64,000 nucleotides of DNA, taken from NCBI RefSeq assembly GCF_009834185.1, contig NZ_CP047173.1, positions 2,728,001-2,792,000 of the forward strand. The letters are read 5' to 3'. The notes under the pieces were generated by a model. The model made no database searches, was not told the origin of the DNA, and saw only the letters and a list, made by a program, of their open reading frames with translations. The first letter of the stretch is position 1, and every line of letters begins with the position of its first letter. The stretch is from Rathayibacter sp. VKM Ac-2760. Its GTDB lineage: Bacteria; Actinomycetota; Actinomycetes; Actinomycetales; Microbacteriaceae. A program made the translations under genes and the position numbers. Below, piece after piece: positions 43,774 to 51,822 of the stretch.

Positions 43774-43996
43774 CGCGTCTCCTCGCGTCCGCCGGCGCCG
43801 CGCACGCGGGCCGATCCCTCCGATGCTATCGGCTGGGCGGGTACCGCCGTCCCGGTGCCCGGACCCCCGGCGACCACGCGCAGGATCGCCGCCGATCCGC
43901 CGCCCGCCCGGCTGAGAGCGCTCACGTGACAGCCGATTCCGACACCGAGGGAGCCTCCGGTCTGCGGATTCACTTGCCGGGCCCCGCGGTGGCTGC

Positions 43997-44002
43997 CAGG
44001 AT
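43997..44002 (+). promoter_or_regulatory. -10 box, leaderless promoter of the Lrp regulator
   Basis: CAGGAT, 6 nt before ATG 44009. Confidence 0.4.
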
Positions 44003-44008
44003 CATCGC

Positions 44009-44488
44009 ATGAGCCCCTCCCGACCTCCCTCCTCGCGACCGCTCCAGCTCGACGAGGTGTCGAAGGCGATCATCGAGCAGCTGCAGGCCGACGGCCGGCG
44101 CTCCTACGCCGAGATCGGCAAGGCGGTCGGTCTGAGCGAGGCGGCCGTCCGCCAGCGGGTGCAGAAGCTGACCGAGTCGGGTGTGATGCAGATCGTCGCG
44201 GTGACGGACCCGATGCAGCTCGGCTTCTACCGCCAGGCGATGATCGGCGTCCGAGTGACCGGTGACACGCGAGTCGTGGCGGACAGCCTCGCAGCGATAC
44301 CCGCCGTCGACTACGTCGTGCTCACGGCCGGCACCTTCGACATCCTCGCCGAGGTGGTCTGCGAGAACGACGACGACCTGATCGCCCTGCTCAACCAGGA
44401 GATCCGCTCGCTCCCGGGCGTCCTCTCCACCGAGACCTTCGTCTATCTGAAACTCCACAAGCAGTTCTACAACTGGGGAACGCGGTAA
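44009..44488 (+). CDS. Lrp/AsnC-family transcriptional regulator
   Basis: 159 residues. A winged helix-turn-helix (LDEVSKAIIEQLQADGRRSYAEIGKAVGLSEAAVRQRVQKL, about 14-55) and a RAM/AsnC effector domain with the GTFDILAEV segment. These proteins sense amino acids and related compounds. It lies 3 nt before the aminotransferase gene in the same orientation, so it most likely regulates that gene and perhaps the nearby gabT and pot genes in response to an omega-amino acid or amine. Confidence 0.93.
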   Translation: MSPSRPPSSRPLQLDEVSKAIIEQLQADGRRSYAEIGKAVGLSEAAVRQRVQKLTESGVMQIVAVTDPMQLGFYRQAMIGVRVTGDTRVVADSLAAIPAVDYVVLTAGTFDILAEVVCENDDDLIALLNQEIRSLPGVLSTETFVYLKLHKQFYNWGTR

Positions 44489-44491
44489 CCG

Positions 44492-45937
44492 ATGACCACA
44501 GAGACAGCCTTCTCGACCCAGGGCCTCGCGTCCGGCGATCCGGTGAAGGGCGAGGACGCCCCGGCCGGATTCGACGACGCGGCGCTGCAGAAGAAGGCCA
44601 AGGACCACCTCTGGATGCACTTCACCCGCCAGTCGGTGATGGACTCCGGCGCCGGCGTGCCGATCATCACGCGCGGCGAGGGACACCACATCTGGGACAG
44701 CACGGGCCGGAAGTACTTCGACGGGCTCTCCGGGCTCTTCGTCGTCAACGCCGGCCACGGCCGGCGGCGGCTCGCGGAGGCGGCGGCGAAGCAGGCGGCC
44801 GAGCTCTCGTTCTTCCCGCTGTGGTCCTACGCCACACCCTCCGCGATCGAGCTCGCGGACCGCCTCGCCGACCACGCGCCCGGCGACCTGAACCGCGTGT
44901 TCTTCTCCACCGGCGGCGGCGAGGCCGTCGAGACCGCCTTCAAACTCGCCAAGCACTTCTGGAAGCTGCAGGGCAAGCCGGGCAAGCATAAGGTGATCTC
45001 GCGCTCGGTCGCGTACCACGGCACTCCCCAGGGCGCCCTCGCGATCACCGGCATCCCGGCGATGAAGGCGATGTTCGAGCCGATCGTGCCGGGTGGCTTC
45101 CGCGTTCCCAACACCAACTTCTACCGCGCTCCCCAGCACGGCGACGACCTGGAGGCCTTCGGCGTCTGGGCGGCCGACCGGATCGAGGAGATGATCGAGT
45201 TCGAGGGCCCCGACACGGTCGCCGCGGTGTTCCTCGAGCCGGTGCAGAACTCCGGCGGCTGCTTCCCGCCGCCGCCCGGCTACTTCCAGCGGGTGCGCGA
45301 GATCTGCGACCGGCACGACGTGCTGCTCGTCTCGGACGAGGTGATCTGCGCCTTCGGCCGGATCGGGCACATGTTCGCCTGCGACGAGTACGGCTACGTG
45401 CCCGACATGATCACCTGCGCCAAGGGCATGACCAGCGGCTACTCGCCGATCGGCGCGACCATCGTCAGCGACCGCATCTACGAGCCCTTCCGGCACGGCG
45501 AGGTCTCCTTCCCGCACGGCTACACCTTCGGCGGCCACCCCGTCTCGGCCGCGGTCGCGCTCGAGAACCTCGACATCTTCGAGGAGGAGCGGCTGAACGA
45601 GAACGTGCGCGAGAACTCCCCGCTCTTCCGCTCCACCCTCGAGAAGCTGCTCGATCTGCCGATCGTCGGCGACGTCCGCGGCGCGGGCTACTTCTTCGGA
45701 ATCGAGCTGGTCAAGGACAAGACGACCAAGGAGACCTTCGACGCGGAGGAGTCGGAGCGGCTGCTCCGCGGCTTCCTGTCGAAGGCGCTGTTCGACGCCG
45801 GGCTGTACTGCCGCGCCGACGACCGCGGCGACCCGGTCGTCCAGCTCGCACCGCCCCTGACGATCGGGCCGAAGGAGTTCGACGAGATCGAGCAGATCCT
45901 CCGCTCCGTGCTGACGGAGGCCTGGGCCCGCCTCTGA
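44492..45937 (+). CDS. Class III omega-amino acid/diamine aminotransferase
   Basis: 481-residue PLP enzyme of the omega-aminotransferase branch (beta-alanine:pyruvate or putrescine:pyruvate type), distinct from the two GabT copies. Signatures: DSTGRKYFDGLSGLFVVNAGHGRR, FFSTGGGEAVETAFKLAK, LLVSDEVICAFGRIGHMF and the Schiff-base lysine in CAKGMTSGY (Lys311). With the polyamine importer it could transaminate putrescine or another amine. The exact amino donor cannot be told from sequence. Confidence 0.9.
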   Translation: MTTETAFSTQGLASGDPVKGEDAPAGFDDAALQKKAKDHLWMHFTRQSVMDSGAGVPIITRGEGHHIWDSTGRKYFDGLSGLFVVNAGHGRRRLAEAAAKQAAELSFFPLWSYATPSAIELADRLADHAPGDLNRVFFSTGGGEAVETAFKLAKHFWKLQGKPGKHKVISRSVAYHGTPQGALAITGIPAMKAMFEPIVPGGFRVPNTNFYRAPQHGDDLEAFGVWAADRIEEMIEFEGPDTVAAVFLEPVQNSGGCFPPPPGYFQRVREICDRHDVLLVSDEVICAFGRIGHMFACDEYGYVPDMITCAKGMTSGYSPIGATIVSDRIYEPFRHGEVSFPHGYTFGGHPVSAAVALENLDIFEEERLNENVRENSPLFRSTLEKLLDLPIVGDVRGAGYFFGIELVKDKTTKETFDAEESERLLRGFLSKALFDAGLYCRADDRGDPVVQLAPPLTIGPKEFDEIEQILRSVLTEAWARL

Positions 45938-45982
45938 GCATCGCGCGCGCCACCCGCTCGAGCGACGCGCGCGGGCTCCCTC

Positions 45983-46858
45983 TCACGCGGCGCGACGCCC
46001 CTCGGCAGCCCACGGGCACTGCTCGCCCCGGCCGAGGGCCGCGACGAGCAGCCGCGACCCCGGATCGTGCGGGTCGAGGCGGAGCGCCTCCCCCGCGAAG
46101 ACCGCTGCCGACGGGTCTGGTCCCGACGACCAGTGCAGCATCGCGAGCAGGACCAGGAGCGGAGCCCGCTCCGTCGCAGGTGCTGCGGCCGCCGCGTGGG
46201 CGACGAGCTCGAGGACGGACCCCGCGACGTCGCGGTCGGCGGACGCGACGATGCTCATCACCCGCTCCCGCCCCTGCTGCCGCTGCGCGCAGACGATCAG
46301 CACGGCGAGAGCGCGGGTCCGCTGCCGCCACGGCCGACCCGATGCCGCGCAGAGCAGGAGCGAGTCGGCGTCGGCCGCCAGCGCCTCGGGGAGTCGCGCG
46401 CGCGGGTGCCGGTCGAGGAGCGCGTCGACCTGAGCGGCGACCGCCAGCGCCTCCGCGCGATCGACGACGGGCAGGAGCCCGCTGCCGTGGTGAGCCGGCC
46501 GCGCGGCGGGCGGGCCGGTGGCGACCAGCACGTCGACGGCGACTCCGAGGCGCTCCGCTCGCGTGCTGAGGGCGCTGACGAGCGCGCTCGCCGAGGGCGT
46601 GCGACCCCGGGAGGAGAAGAGCACGATCACGAGGTGCTCGACGCGGCCGAAGCGTCCGAGCGCCCCGATCCACGCGTGAGCGGCCCGGGCGGGATCGCCG
46701 GCGGCGAGGTCGAAGCGGAGCGCTCCCGTCGGCGTCCCGTCCCGCAGCGGGACGAGCACGACGCTCTCCTGCGGCGAGTGGCCGACGAGGCGTGGGATCG
46801 CCGCGAGCACGGCGCTGGTATCGAGGGGGCGGGTCGGGAGCGATGCAGTGGGTGTCAT
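45983..46858 (-). CDS. DUF4192 domain-containing protein
   Basis: 291 residues matching the actinobacterial DUF4192 pattern: LAAIPRLVGHSPQESVVLVPLRDG near the N-terminus, a central LGRFGRVEHLVIVLFSSRG block, and the C-terminal helical segment LLVLLAMLHWSSGPDPSAAVFAGEALRLDP. Function unknown; alpha/beta fold, no signal or membrane segment. The ATG at 46858 has only a weak CACCGT box 6 nt upstream and no clear Shine-Dalgarno. Confidence 0.85.
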   Translation of the reverse strand: MTPTASLPTRPLDTSAVLAAIPRLVGHSPQESVVLVPLRDGTPTGALRFDLAAGDPARAAHAWIGALGRFGRVEHLVIVLFSSRGRTPSASALVSALSTRAERLGVAVDVLVATGPPAARPAHHGSGLLPVVDRAEALAVAAQVDALLDRHPRARLPEALAADADSLLLCAASGRPWRQRTRALAVLIVCAQRQQGRERVMSIVASADRDVAGSVLELVAHAAAAAPATERAPLLVLLAMLHWSSGPDPSAAVFAGEALRLDPHDPGSRLLVAALGRGEQCPWAAEGRRAA

Positions 46859-47086
46859 GCGGCAACGGTGACGGCTCGAGCGGCGCTCCGGACCGGCGGC
46901 GGGCGCCGCCGGAAGACAGATCGTCGGAACAGCACCTGTGGAGGACGCCGCTCCACCACACCCCTCCCACCTCGAGCGACGGCGGATCGAGCAGCAGGCG
47001 ATCGGGGCGGGCCCTCCACAGCCCGCGACCCCCTGCGGCCGTCCACCGATGTCCGATTTCCGCCGGTCCGACGCCTCGGCCGCGGA

Positions 47087-47092
47087 TACTCT
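47087..47092 (+). promoter_or_regulatory. -10 box, leaderless promoter of ogt-tag
   Basis: TACTCT, 6 nt before ATG 47099. The 240-bp gap behind it otherwise holds only a GGCGGC/GCCGCC hairpin near 46897. Confidence 0.5.
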
Positions 47093-47098
47093 CGTGGC

Positions 47099-47593
47099 AT
47101 GAGAACGACTCCCCTCCACGTGCGCCGCACCGTCAGTCCCCTCGGCCGGATCGAGGTCGGCAGTGACGGCGAGGCGATCGTGTCCCTCGCGATCGAGCAC
47201 GGCGGAGCGCTGCCGCACGATCACCTGCCCGACAGCAGCCTGCCCGTCCTCTGCTCCGCGGTGGACCAGCTCGACGCGTACTTCGCCGGCGAGCGTCGGA
47301 CGTTCGATCTCCCGCTCCTGCTGCGCGGCACGCCGTTCCAGCTCGAGATCTGGGGTGCGCTGCAGAGCATCGGCTTCGGCGAGATCACCTCCTACGGCGC
47401 GCTCGGCCAGGCGACGGGCCGGCTCCGCTCCGGGCGGCCCATCGGCGGCGCGGTCGGAGCGAACCCGATCCCGATCCTCGTCGGCTGCCACCGCGTGCTG
47501 GCCGGCGACGGCCGGATCACCGGCTTCAGCGCCGGCGAGGGCATCGCCACGAAGGCCTGGCTGCTCGATCACGAGGGCATCGCGCACCGATGA
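47099..47593 (+). CDS. ogt: Methylated-DNA--protein-cysteine methyltransferase
   Basis: 164 residues. Repairs O6-alkylguanine by suicidal transfer to an active-site cysteine. The helix-turn-helix EITSYGALGQATGR and ANP segment are normal. The active-site motif reads GCHRV with Cys130, where the family standard is PCHRV; the proline-to-glycine change is uncommon. The N-terminal ~70 residues are the usual ribonuclease-like fold. It overlaps tag by 4 nt (ATGA), making a two-gene alkylation-repair operon. Confidence 0.92.
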   Translation: MRTTPLHVRRTVSPLGRIEVGSDGEAIVSLAIEHGGALPHDHLPDSSLPVLCSAVDQLDAYFAGERRTFDLPLLLRGTPFQLEIWGALQSIGFGEITSYGALGQATGRLRSGRPIGGAVGANPIPILVGCHRVLAGDGRITGFSAGEGIATKAWLLDHEGIAHR

Positions 47594-48186
47594 CCGAGCA
47601 CGACGGCCTGAGCACCGACGCCGACGGAACGGTCCGCTGCGCCTGGGGCGCCGAGGACGACGAGTACCGCCGCTACCACGACGAGGAGTGGGGCGTCCCG
47701 CTGCACGGCGACCGCCCACTGCTCGAGAAGATCTGCCTCGAGGGCTTCCAGTCCGGCCTGTCCTGGATCACCATCCTGCGCAAGCGCCCGCGCTTCCGCG
47801 AGGTGTTCCACGGCTTCGACCCCGACGCGGTCGCCGCGATGGACGACGCCGACGTCGACCGCCTGATGGACGACACCGGCATCATCCGTCACCGCGGGAA
47901 GATCCTCGCGACGATCGGCAACGCCAGGGCCGCGGTCGCGCTGCGCGAGCGCGACGGCGAGGGCGCCGTGGACCGTCTCGTCTGGTCCTTCGCCGAGGAT
48001 CCGCCGCCCGGCCGCATCGTCCGCCTCGCGGACGTGCCTGCCGCGACACCCGCCTCGGTCGCCCTGGCCAAGGCGCTGCGCTCCGCGGGGTTCCGCTTCG
48101 TCGGCCCGACGACCATGTATGCACTGCTGCAGTCCGCCGGCGTGGTCGACGACCACCTCACGGGCTGCTTCCGCGCCCGCTCCTGA
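47590..48186 (+). CDS. tag: DNA-3-methyladenine glycosylase I
   Basis: 198 residues. Excises 3-methyladenine. CAWGAEDDEYRRYHDEEWGVPLH contains two residues of the zinc snap (Cys17, His30), completed by His189 and Cys193 near the C-terminus (DDHLTGCF). FQSGLSWITILRKR is a core family motif. Coupled to ogt; convergent with yaaA, 3 nt apart. Confidence 0.95.
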   Translation: MTEHDGLSTDADGTVRCAWGAEDDEYRRYHDEEWGVPLHGDRPLLEKICLEGFQSGLSWITILRKRPRFREVFHGFDPDAVAAMDDADVDRLMDDTGIIRHRGKILATIGNARAAVALRERDGEGAVDRLVWSFAEDPPPGRIVRLADVPAATPASVALAKALRSAGFRFVGPTTMYALLQSAGVVDDHLTGCFRARS

Positions 48187-48189
48187 CCC

Positions 48190-48945
48190 TCAGGCCGCCG
48201 ACGGCACCACCAGGTCGAGCTCGCCGCTGCCGGAGTTCGGCTCGAGCTCGAAGCCGCGGCCTGCGGCCCATGCGGCGAGCTCCTTGAGCGACGACGTCTC
48301 GACCCCGTCCTCCGCGAGCGCGCGGACGAACAGCCCCTTGCCCTGCTTGTTGAAGTGGTTGAGGTTTCGCAGCTGCCCCGCCGCATCCCGTGAGCGGACG
48401 CGGACGAAGAAGCGCCCCTCCCCCGCGGCCAGCGGCCCGAGCGCCGCGTACGACTCGCTGCGCAGATCGAGCACGAGGCCCTCCAGCGCGGAGAGCTCGC
48501 GACCGGCCTCGGCCGCCCACCAGCGCTTCAGCGGCATCCCCGGCACCCGCGAGTCGTGCGACAGCCGGTAGGCGGGGATGCCGTCCAGCCCGCGGACGGG
48601 CCCCCACAGCGCCGACTGCACCACGACGATCCGTCCGAGGACTGCCCGCGGTCCGGCCGACAGCGACGCGGCGTCGAGCGCATCGAAGAGCACCCCGTCG
48701 AAGCGGTCGACCGCCGGCATCGCGGGCGCGGTCGGCAGAGCCGCGTTCCGCTCGATCTCACCGAGCTGCCGAGGCCCGAGCTTCAGTGCCCGAGCGGCGG
48801 CATCCCGATCACCGGCGAGCGCGACCAGCGCGTCCCGCAGGACGAGCCGGCGCTCGAGCAGCGCCGGGAACGCGAGCTCCTCGACCCGGAACTCGGCCGA
48901 GCCGCCGTCGCGCTTCGTCTCGGACGGGGGCAGCAGGACGTGCAC
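48190..48945 (-). CDS. yaaA: YaaA/DUF328-family peroxide stress protein
   Basis: 251 residues: VLLPPSETKR at the N-terminus, FDGVLFDALDAASL, the RLSHDSRVPGMPLKRWW block, LVLDLRSESYAAL and LNHFNKQGKGLFVRAL. E. coli YaaA limits intracellular iron and oxidative DNA damage and binds DNA. GTG 48945 follows AAGGAA by 6 nt. The hairpin at 48985-49004 lies upstream and may belong to its promoter region. Confidence 0.92.
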   Translation of the reverse strand: MHVLLPPSETKRDGGSAEFRVEELAFPALLERRLVLRDALVALAGDRDAAARALKLGPRQLGEIERNAALPTAPAMPAVDRFDGVLFDALDAASLSAGPRAVLGRIVVVQSALWGPVRGLDGIPAYRLSHDSRVPGMPLKRWWAAEAGRELSALEGLVLDLRSESYAALGPLAAGEGRFFVRVRSRDAAGQLRNLNHFNKQGKGLFVRALAEDGVETSSLKELAAWAAGRGFELEPNSGSGELDLVVPSAA

Positions 48946-49010
48946 GGGGTTCCTTCGGAGGTCCAGGCGCCGAAGCGCGATGAACGCGGTGCGAGTGCAC
49001 CGCGAACGAC

Positions 49011-49049
49011 GGAGGGGCCGGGCGATCGCGATGATCACCCGGCCCCTCC
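49011..49049 (-). terminator. Hairpin terminator of the ATP synthase operon
   Basis: Perfect 12-bp stem GGAGGGGCCGGG / CCCGGCCCCTCC with a 15-nt loop, 25 nt beyond the atpC stop. An 8-bp hairpin lies further on at 48985-49004. Confidence 0.75.
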
Positions 49050-49074
49050 GGTCGCCGCTCGAGGCGGCGGGTCG

Positions 49075-49338
49075 TCAGACCAGCGCGGCCTCGCGGGCCA
49101 CGACGGTGACGACGTCGTTCTCGACGGACAGGAAGCCGTCGTCCGCCTGAGCGGTGATCCGGGTGCCGTCCGCAGCCGTCACGCGCACCTCGCCCGAGGC
49201 GAGGATCGCGAGCATCGGCTCGTGACCGACCAGGATGCCGATCTCGCCCTCGACGGTGCGAGCGGAGATCTGCTTCGCCTCGCCCGACCAGACCTCCGCG
49301 TTCGCGGAGACGACGCTGACCTTCAGGGTCCCGGCCAT
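49075..49338 (-). CDS. atpC: ATP synthase F1 subunit epsilon
   Basis: 87 residues, the short actinobacterial form that keeps the beta-sandwich (LKVSVVSANAEVWSGEAKQI, GEIGILVGHEPML, DGFLSVENDVVTVVA) but lacks the C-terminal helical hairpin used for inhibition elsewhere. It connects the rotor to gamma. The ATG is 2 nt after the atpD stop. Confidence 0.95.
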   Translation of the reverse strand: MAGTLKVSVVSANAEVWSGEAKQISARTVEGEIGILVGHEPMLAILASGEVRVTAADGTRITAQADDGFLSVENDVVTVVAREAALV

Positions 49339-49340
49339 GA

Positions 49341-50816
49341 TCAGCCGTTCTCCTTCTGGATCTGGGCCCACTTCTCCTCGACGTCCGTGATCGGGCCGAC
49401 GTTGAAGAACGCCTGCTCGGCCACGTGGTCGAACTCGCCGCGGGAGATCGCGTCGAACGACTCGATGGTGTCCTTCAGCGGGACGGTCGAGCCCTCGACG
49501 CCGGTGAACTTCTTCGCCATGTAGGTGTTCTGCGAGAGGAACTGCTGGATCCGGCGCGCACGCGACACCGTGATCTTGTCCTCCTCGGAGAGCTCGTCGA
49601 CACCGAGGATCGCGATGATCTCCTGCAGCTCCTTGTTCTTCTGCAGGATCTGCTTGACGTTCGTCGCCACGCGGTAGTGGTCGGCACCCAGGTAGCGGGG
49701 GTCGAGGATGCGCGAGGTCGAGGTCAGCGGGTCGACGGCCGGGTAGAGGCCCTTCGACGCGATCTCACGGGAGAGCTCGGTCGTCGCGTCGAGGTGCGCG
49801 AACGTGGTGGCCGGCGCCGGGTCGGTGTAGTCGTCCGCGGGGACGTAGATCGCCTGCAGCGAGGTGATCGAGTGTCCACGGGTCGAGGTGATGCGCTCCT
49901 GGAGCACACCCATCTCGTCGGCGAGGTTCGGCTGGTAGCCCACCGCGGAGGGCATGCGGCCCAGAAGGGTCGACACCTCCGAGCCGGCCTGGGTGAAGCG
50001 GAAGATGTTGTCGATGAAGAGCAGCACGTCCTGCTTCTGCACGTCGCGGAAGTACTCCGCCATCGTCAGCGCGGAGAGCGCCACGCGGAGGCGGGTTCCC
50101 GGCGGCTCGTCCATCTGGCCGAAGACGAGGGCGGTCTTGTCGAAGACGCCCGCCTCCTCCATCTCGGCGATGAGGTCGTTGCCCTCGCGGGTGCGCTCGC
50201 CGACACCGGCGAACACGGACACTCCGCCGTGGTCCTGCGCGACGCGCTGGATCATCTCCTGGATGAGGACGGTCTTGCCGACGCCCGCTCCGCCGAACAG
50301 GCCGATCTTGCCGCCCTGCACGTACGGGGTGAGGAGGTCGATGACCTTGATGCCGGTCTCGAAGAGCTCGGTCTTCGACTCGAGCTGGTCGAACGCCGGC
50401 GGCTTGCGGTGGATCGGCCAGCGCTCGGTGATCTCGAACGCCTGGCCGTTGATCGTGCCGTCGGCGTCCGCGTTGAGCACCTCGCCGATCACGTTGAAGA
50501 CCTTGCCCTTGGTCACGTCGCCGACCGGGACCGAGATCGGCAGGCCGGTGTCGTGGACCTCCTGGCCGCGGACGAGTCCGTCGGTCGGGTTGAGCGAGAT
50601 GGCGCGGACGAGGTCGTCGCCCAGGTGCTGCGCGACCTCGAAGGTCAGCTTGGACGAGACGCCCTCGACCTCGACGTGCGTGTAGAGCGCGTTGTAGACC
50701 TCGGGGATCGCGTCGTGGGGGAACTCGATGTCAACGACGGGGCCGGTGACGCGGGCGATACGGCCGACGGCCCCGCCCGGAGTCCCGGTCGCCGCCTCAG
50801 GTGCGGTCAGTGTCAT
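49341..50816 (-). CDS. atpD: ATP synthase F1 subunit beta
   Basis: 491 residues; catalytic subunit. Walker A GGAGVGKTVLIQEM, ALTMAEYFRDVQKQDVLLFIDNIFRFTQAGSEVS, and the family signature around PAVDPLTSTSRIL. The start is at MTLTAPE with GAAGGAAG upstream. It makes ATP at the alpha-beta interfaces in the membrane-bound F1 head. Confidence 0.98.
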   Translation of the reverse strand: MTLTAPEAATGTPGGAVGRIARVTGPVVDIEFPHDAIPEVYNALYTHVEVEGVSSKLTFEVAQHLGDDLVRAISLNPTDGLVRGQEVHDTGLPISVPVGDVTKGKVFNVIGEVLNADADGTINGQAFEITERWPIHRKPPAFDQLESKTELFETGIKVIDLLTPYVQGGKIGLFGGAGVGKTVLIQEMIQRVAQDHGGVSVFAGVGERTREGNDLIAEMEEAGVFDKTALVFGQMDEPPGTRLRVALSALTMAEYFRDVQKQDVLLFIDNIFRFTQAGSEVSTLLGRMPSAVGYQPNLADEMGVLQERITSTRGHSITSLQAIYVPADDYTDPAPATTFAHLDATTELSREIASKGLYPAVDPLTSTSRILDPRYLGADHYRVATNVKQILQKNKELQEIIAILGVDELSEEDKITVSRARRIQQFLSQNTYMAKKFTGVEGSTVPLKDTIESFDAISRGEFDHVAEQAFFNVGPITDVEEKWAQIQKENG

Positions 50817-50883
50817 TGCTTCTTCCTTCTGTGGTCTCACCGCACCCGGAGGGCGGAGGCTTCGTGTCGGGGAGGTGCGCCGT

Positions 50884-51780
50884 CTACTTCGAGGACGACA
50901 GGGCGTCGGCGCCGCCGACGATCTCGGCGATCTGCTGCGTGATCTCGGTCTGGCGCGCGTTGTTGGCGAGCCGGGTGTACGTCTTGATGAGCGTGTCGGC
51001 GTTGTCGCTGGCCGACTTCATCGCCTTCTGGCGCGCCGCGTGCTCGGAGGCCGCCGACTGCAGCATCGCGTTGAAGATGCGGCTCTCGACGTAGACCGGC
51101 AGGAGGCGGTCGAGGACCGTCTCGGCGTCGGGCTCGAACTCGTAGAGCGGGTACAGATCGGTGTTCTGATCCTCGGCGCCCTCGACGACCTCGAGCGGCA
51201 GGAGACGGACCACCGTCGGCTGCTGCGTGACCATGCTGACGAAGCGGTTGTAGACGAGGTGGATCTCGTCCACTCCGCCCTCTTCGTCATCGAGGTTGTA
51301 CGAGTCGACGACCGCGTCCGCGATCTCCTTCGCGGTCTCGAACACCGGCTGGTCGGTGCCGCCCGTCCAGATGCGGACGCTCGGGCGCCGGCGGAACGAG
51401 AAGTACGCGTTCGCCTTGCGGCCGACCAGGTAGAAGACGACCTCCTTGCCCTCGCTGCGCAGCAGCGAGGCCAGCTCCTCCGCCTCCTTGAGCACGCTCG
51501 AGGAGAACGCGCCGGCCAGGCCGCGGTCGGAGGTGAAGATCACGATCGCGGCCGTGTCGAGCTTCTCGCGCTCGGTCGTGAGCGGGTGCTCGACGTTCGA
51601 GTAGGTCGCGACGGCCGACACGGCGCGCGTGATGGCGTTCGAGTACGGAGCCGCGGCGGCGACGCGGTTCTGCGCCTTCTGGATGCGCGAGGCCGAGATC
51701 AGCTCCATGGCGCGGGTGATCTTCTTGGTCGTCTGGGCCGAGCGGATCTTCGACCGGTAGACCCGGAGTTGCGCTCCCAT
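50884..51780 (-). CDS. atpG: ATP synthase F1 subunit gamma
   Basis: 298 residues; central rotor shaft. Conserved N-terminal helix (RSKIRSAQTTKKITRAMELISASR), the FTSDRGLAGAFSSSVLK segment, and the C-terminal helix ending in TLIKTYTRLANNARQTEITQQIAEIVGGA. Normal length. Confidence 0.97.
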   Translation of the reverse strand: MGAQLRVYRSKIRSAQTTKKITRAMELISASRIQKAQNRVAAAAPYSNAITRAVSAVATYSNVEHPLTTEREKLDTAAIVIFTSDRGLAGAFSSSVLKEAEELASLLRSEGKEVVFYLVGRKANAYFSFRRRPSVRIWTGGTDQPVFETAKEIADAVVDSYNLDDEEGGVDEIHLVYNRFVSMVTQQPTVVRLLPLEVVEGAEDQNTDLYPLYEFEPDAETVLDRLLPVYVESRIFNAMLQSAASEHAARQKAMKSASDNADTLIKTYTRLANNARQTEITQQIAEIVGGADALSSSK

Positions 51781-51822
51781 GTGTCTCCTGTAGTCCTTGT
51801 CTGAATCGTCGAGGGGTCGCTG

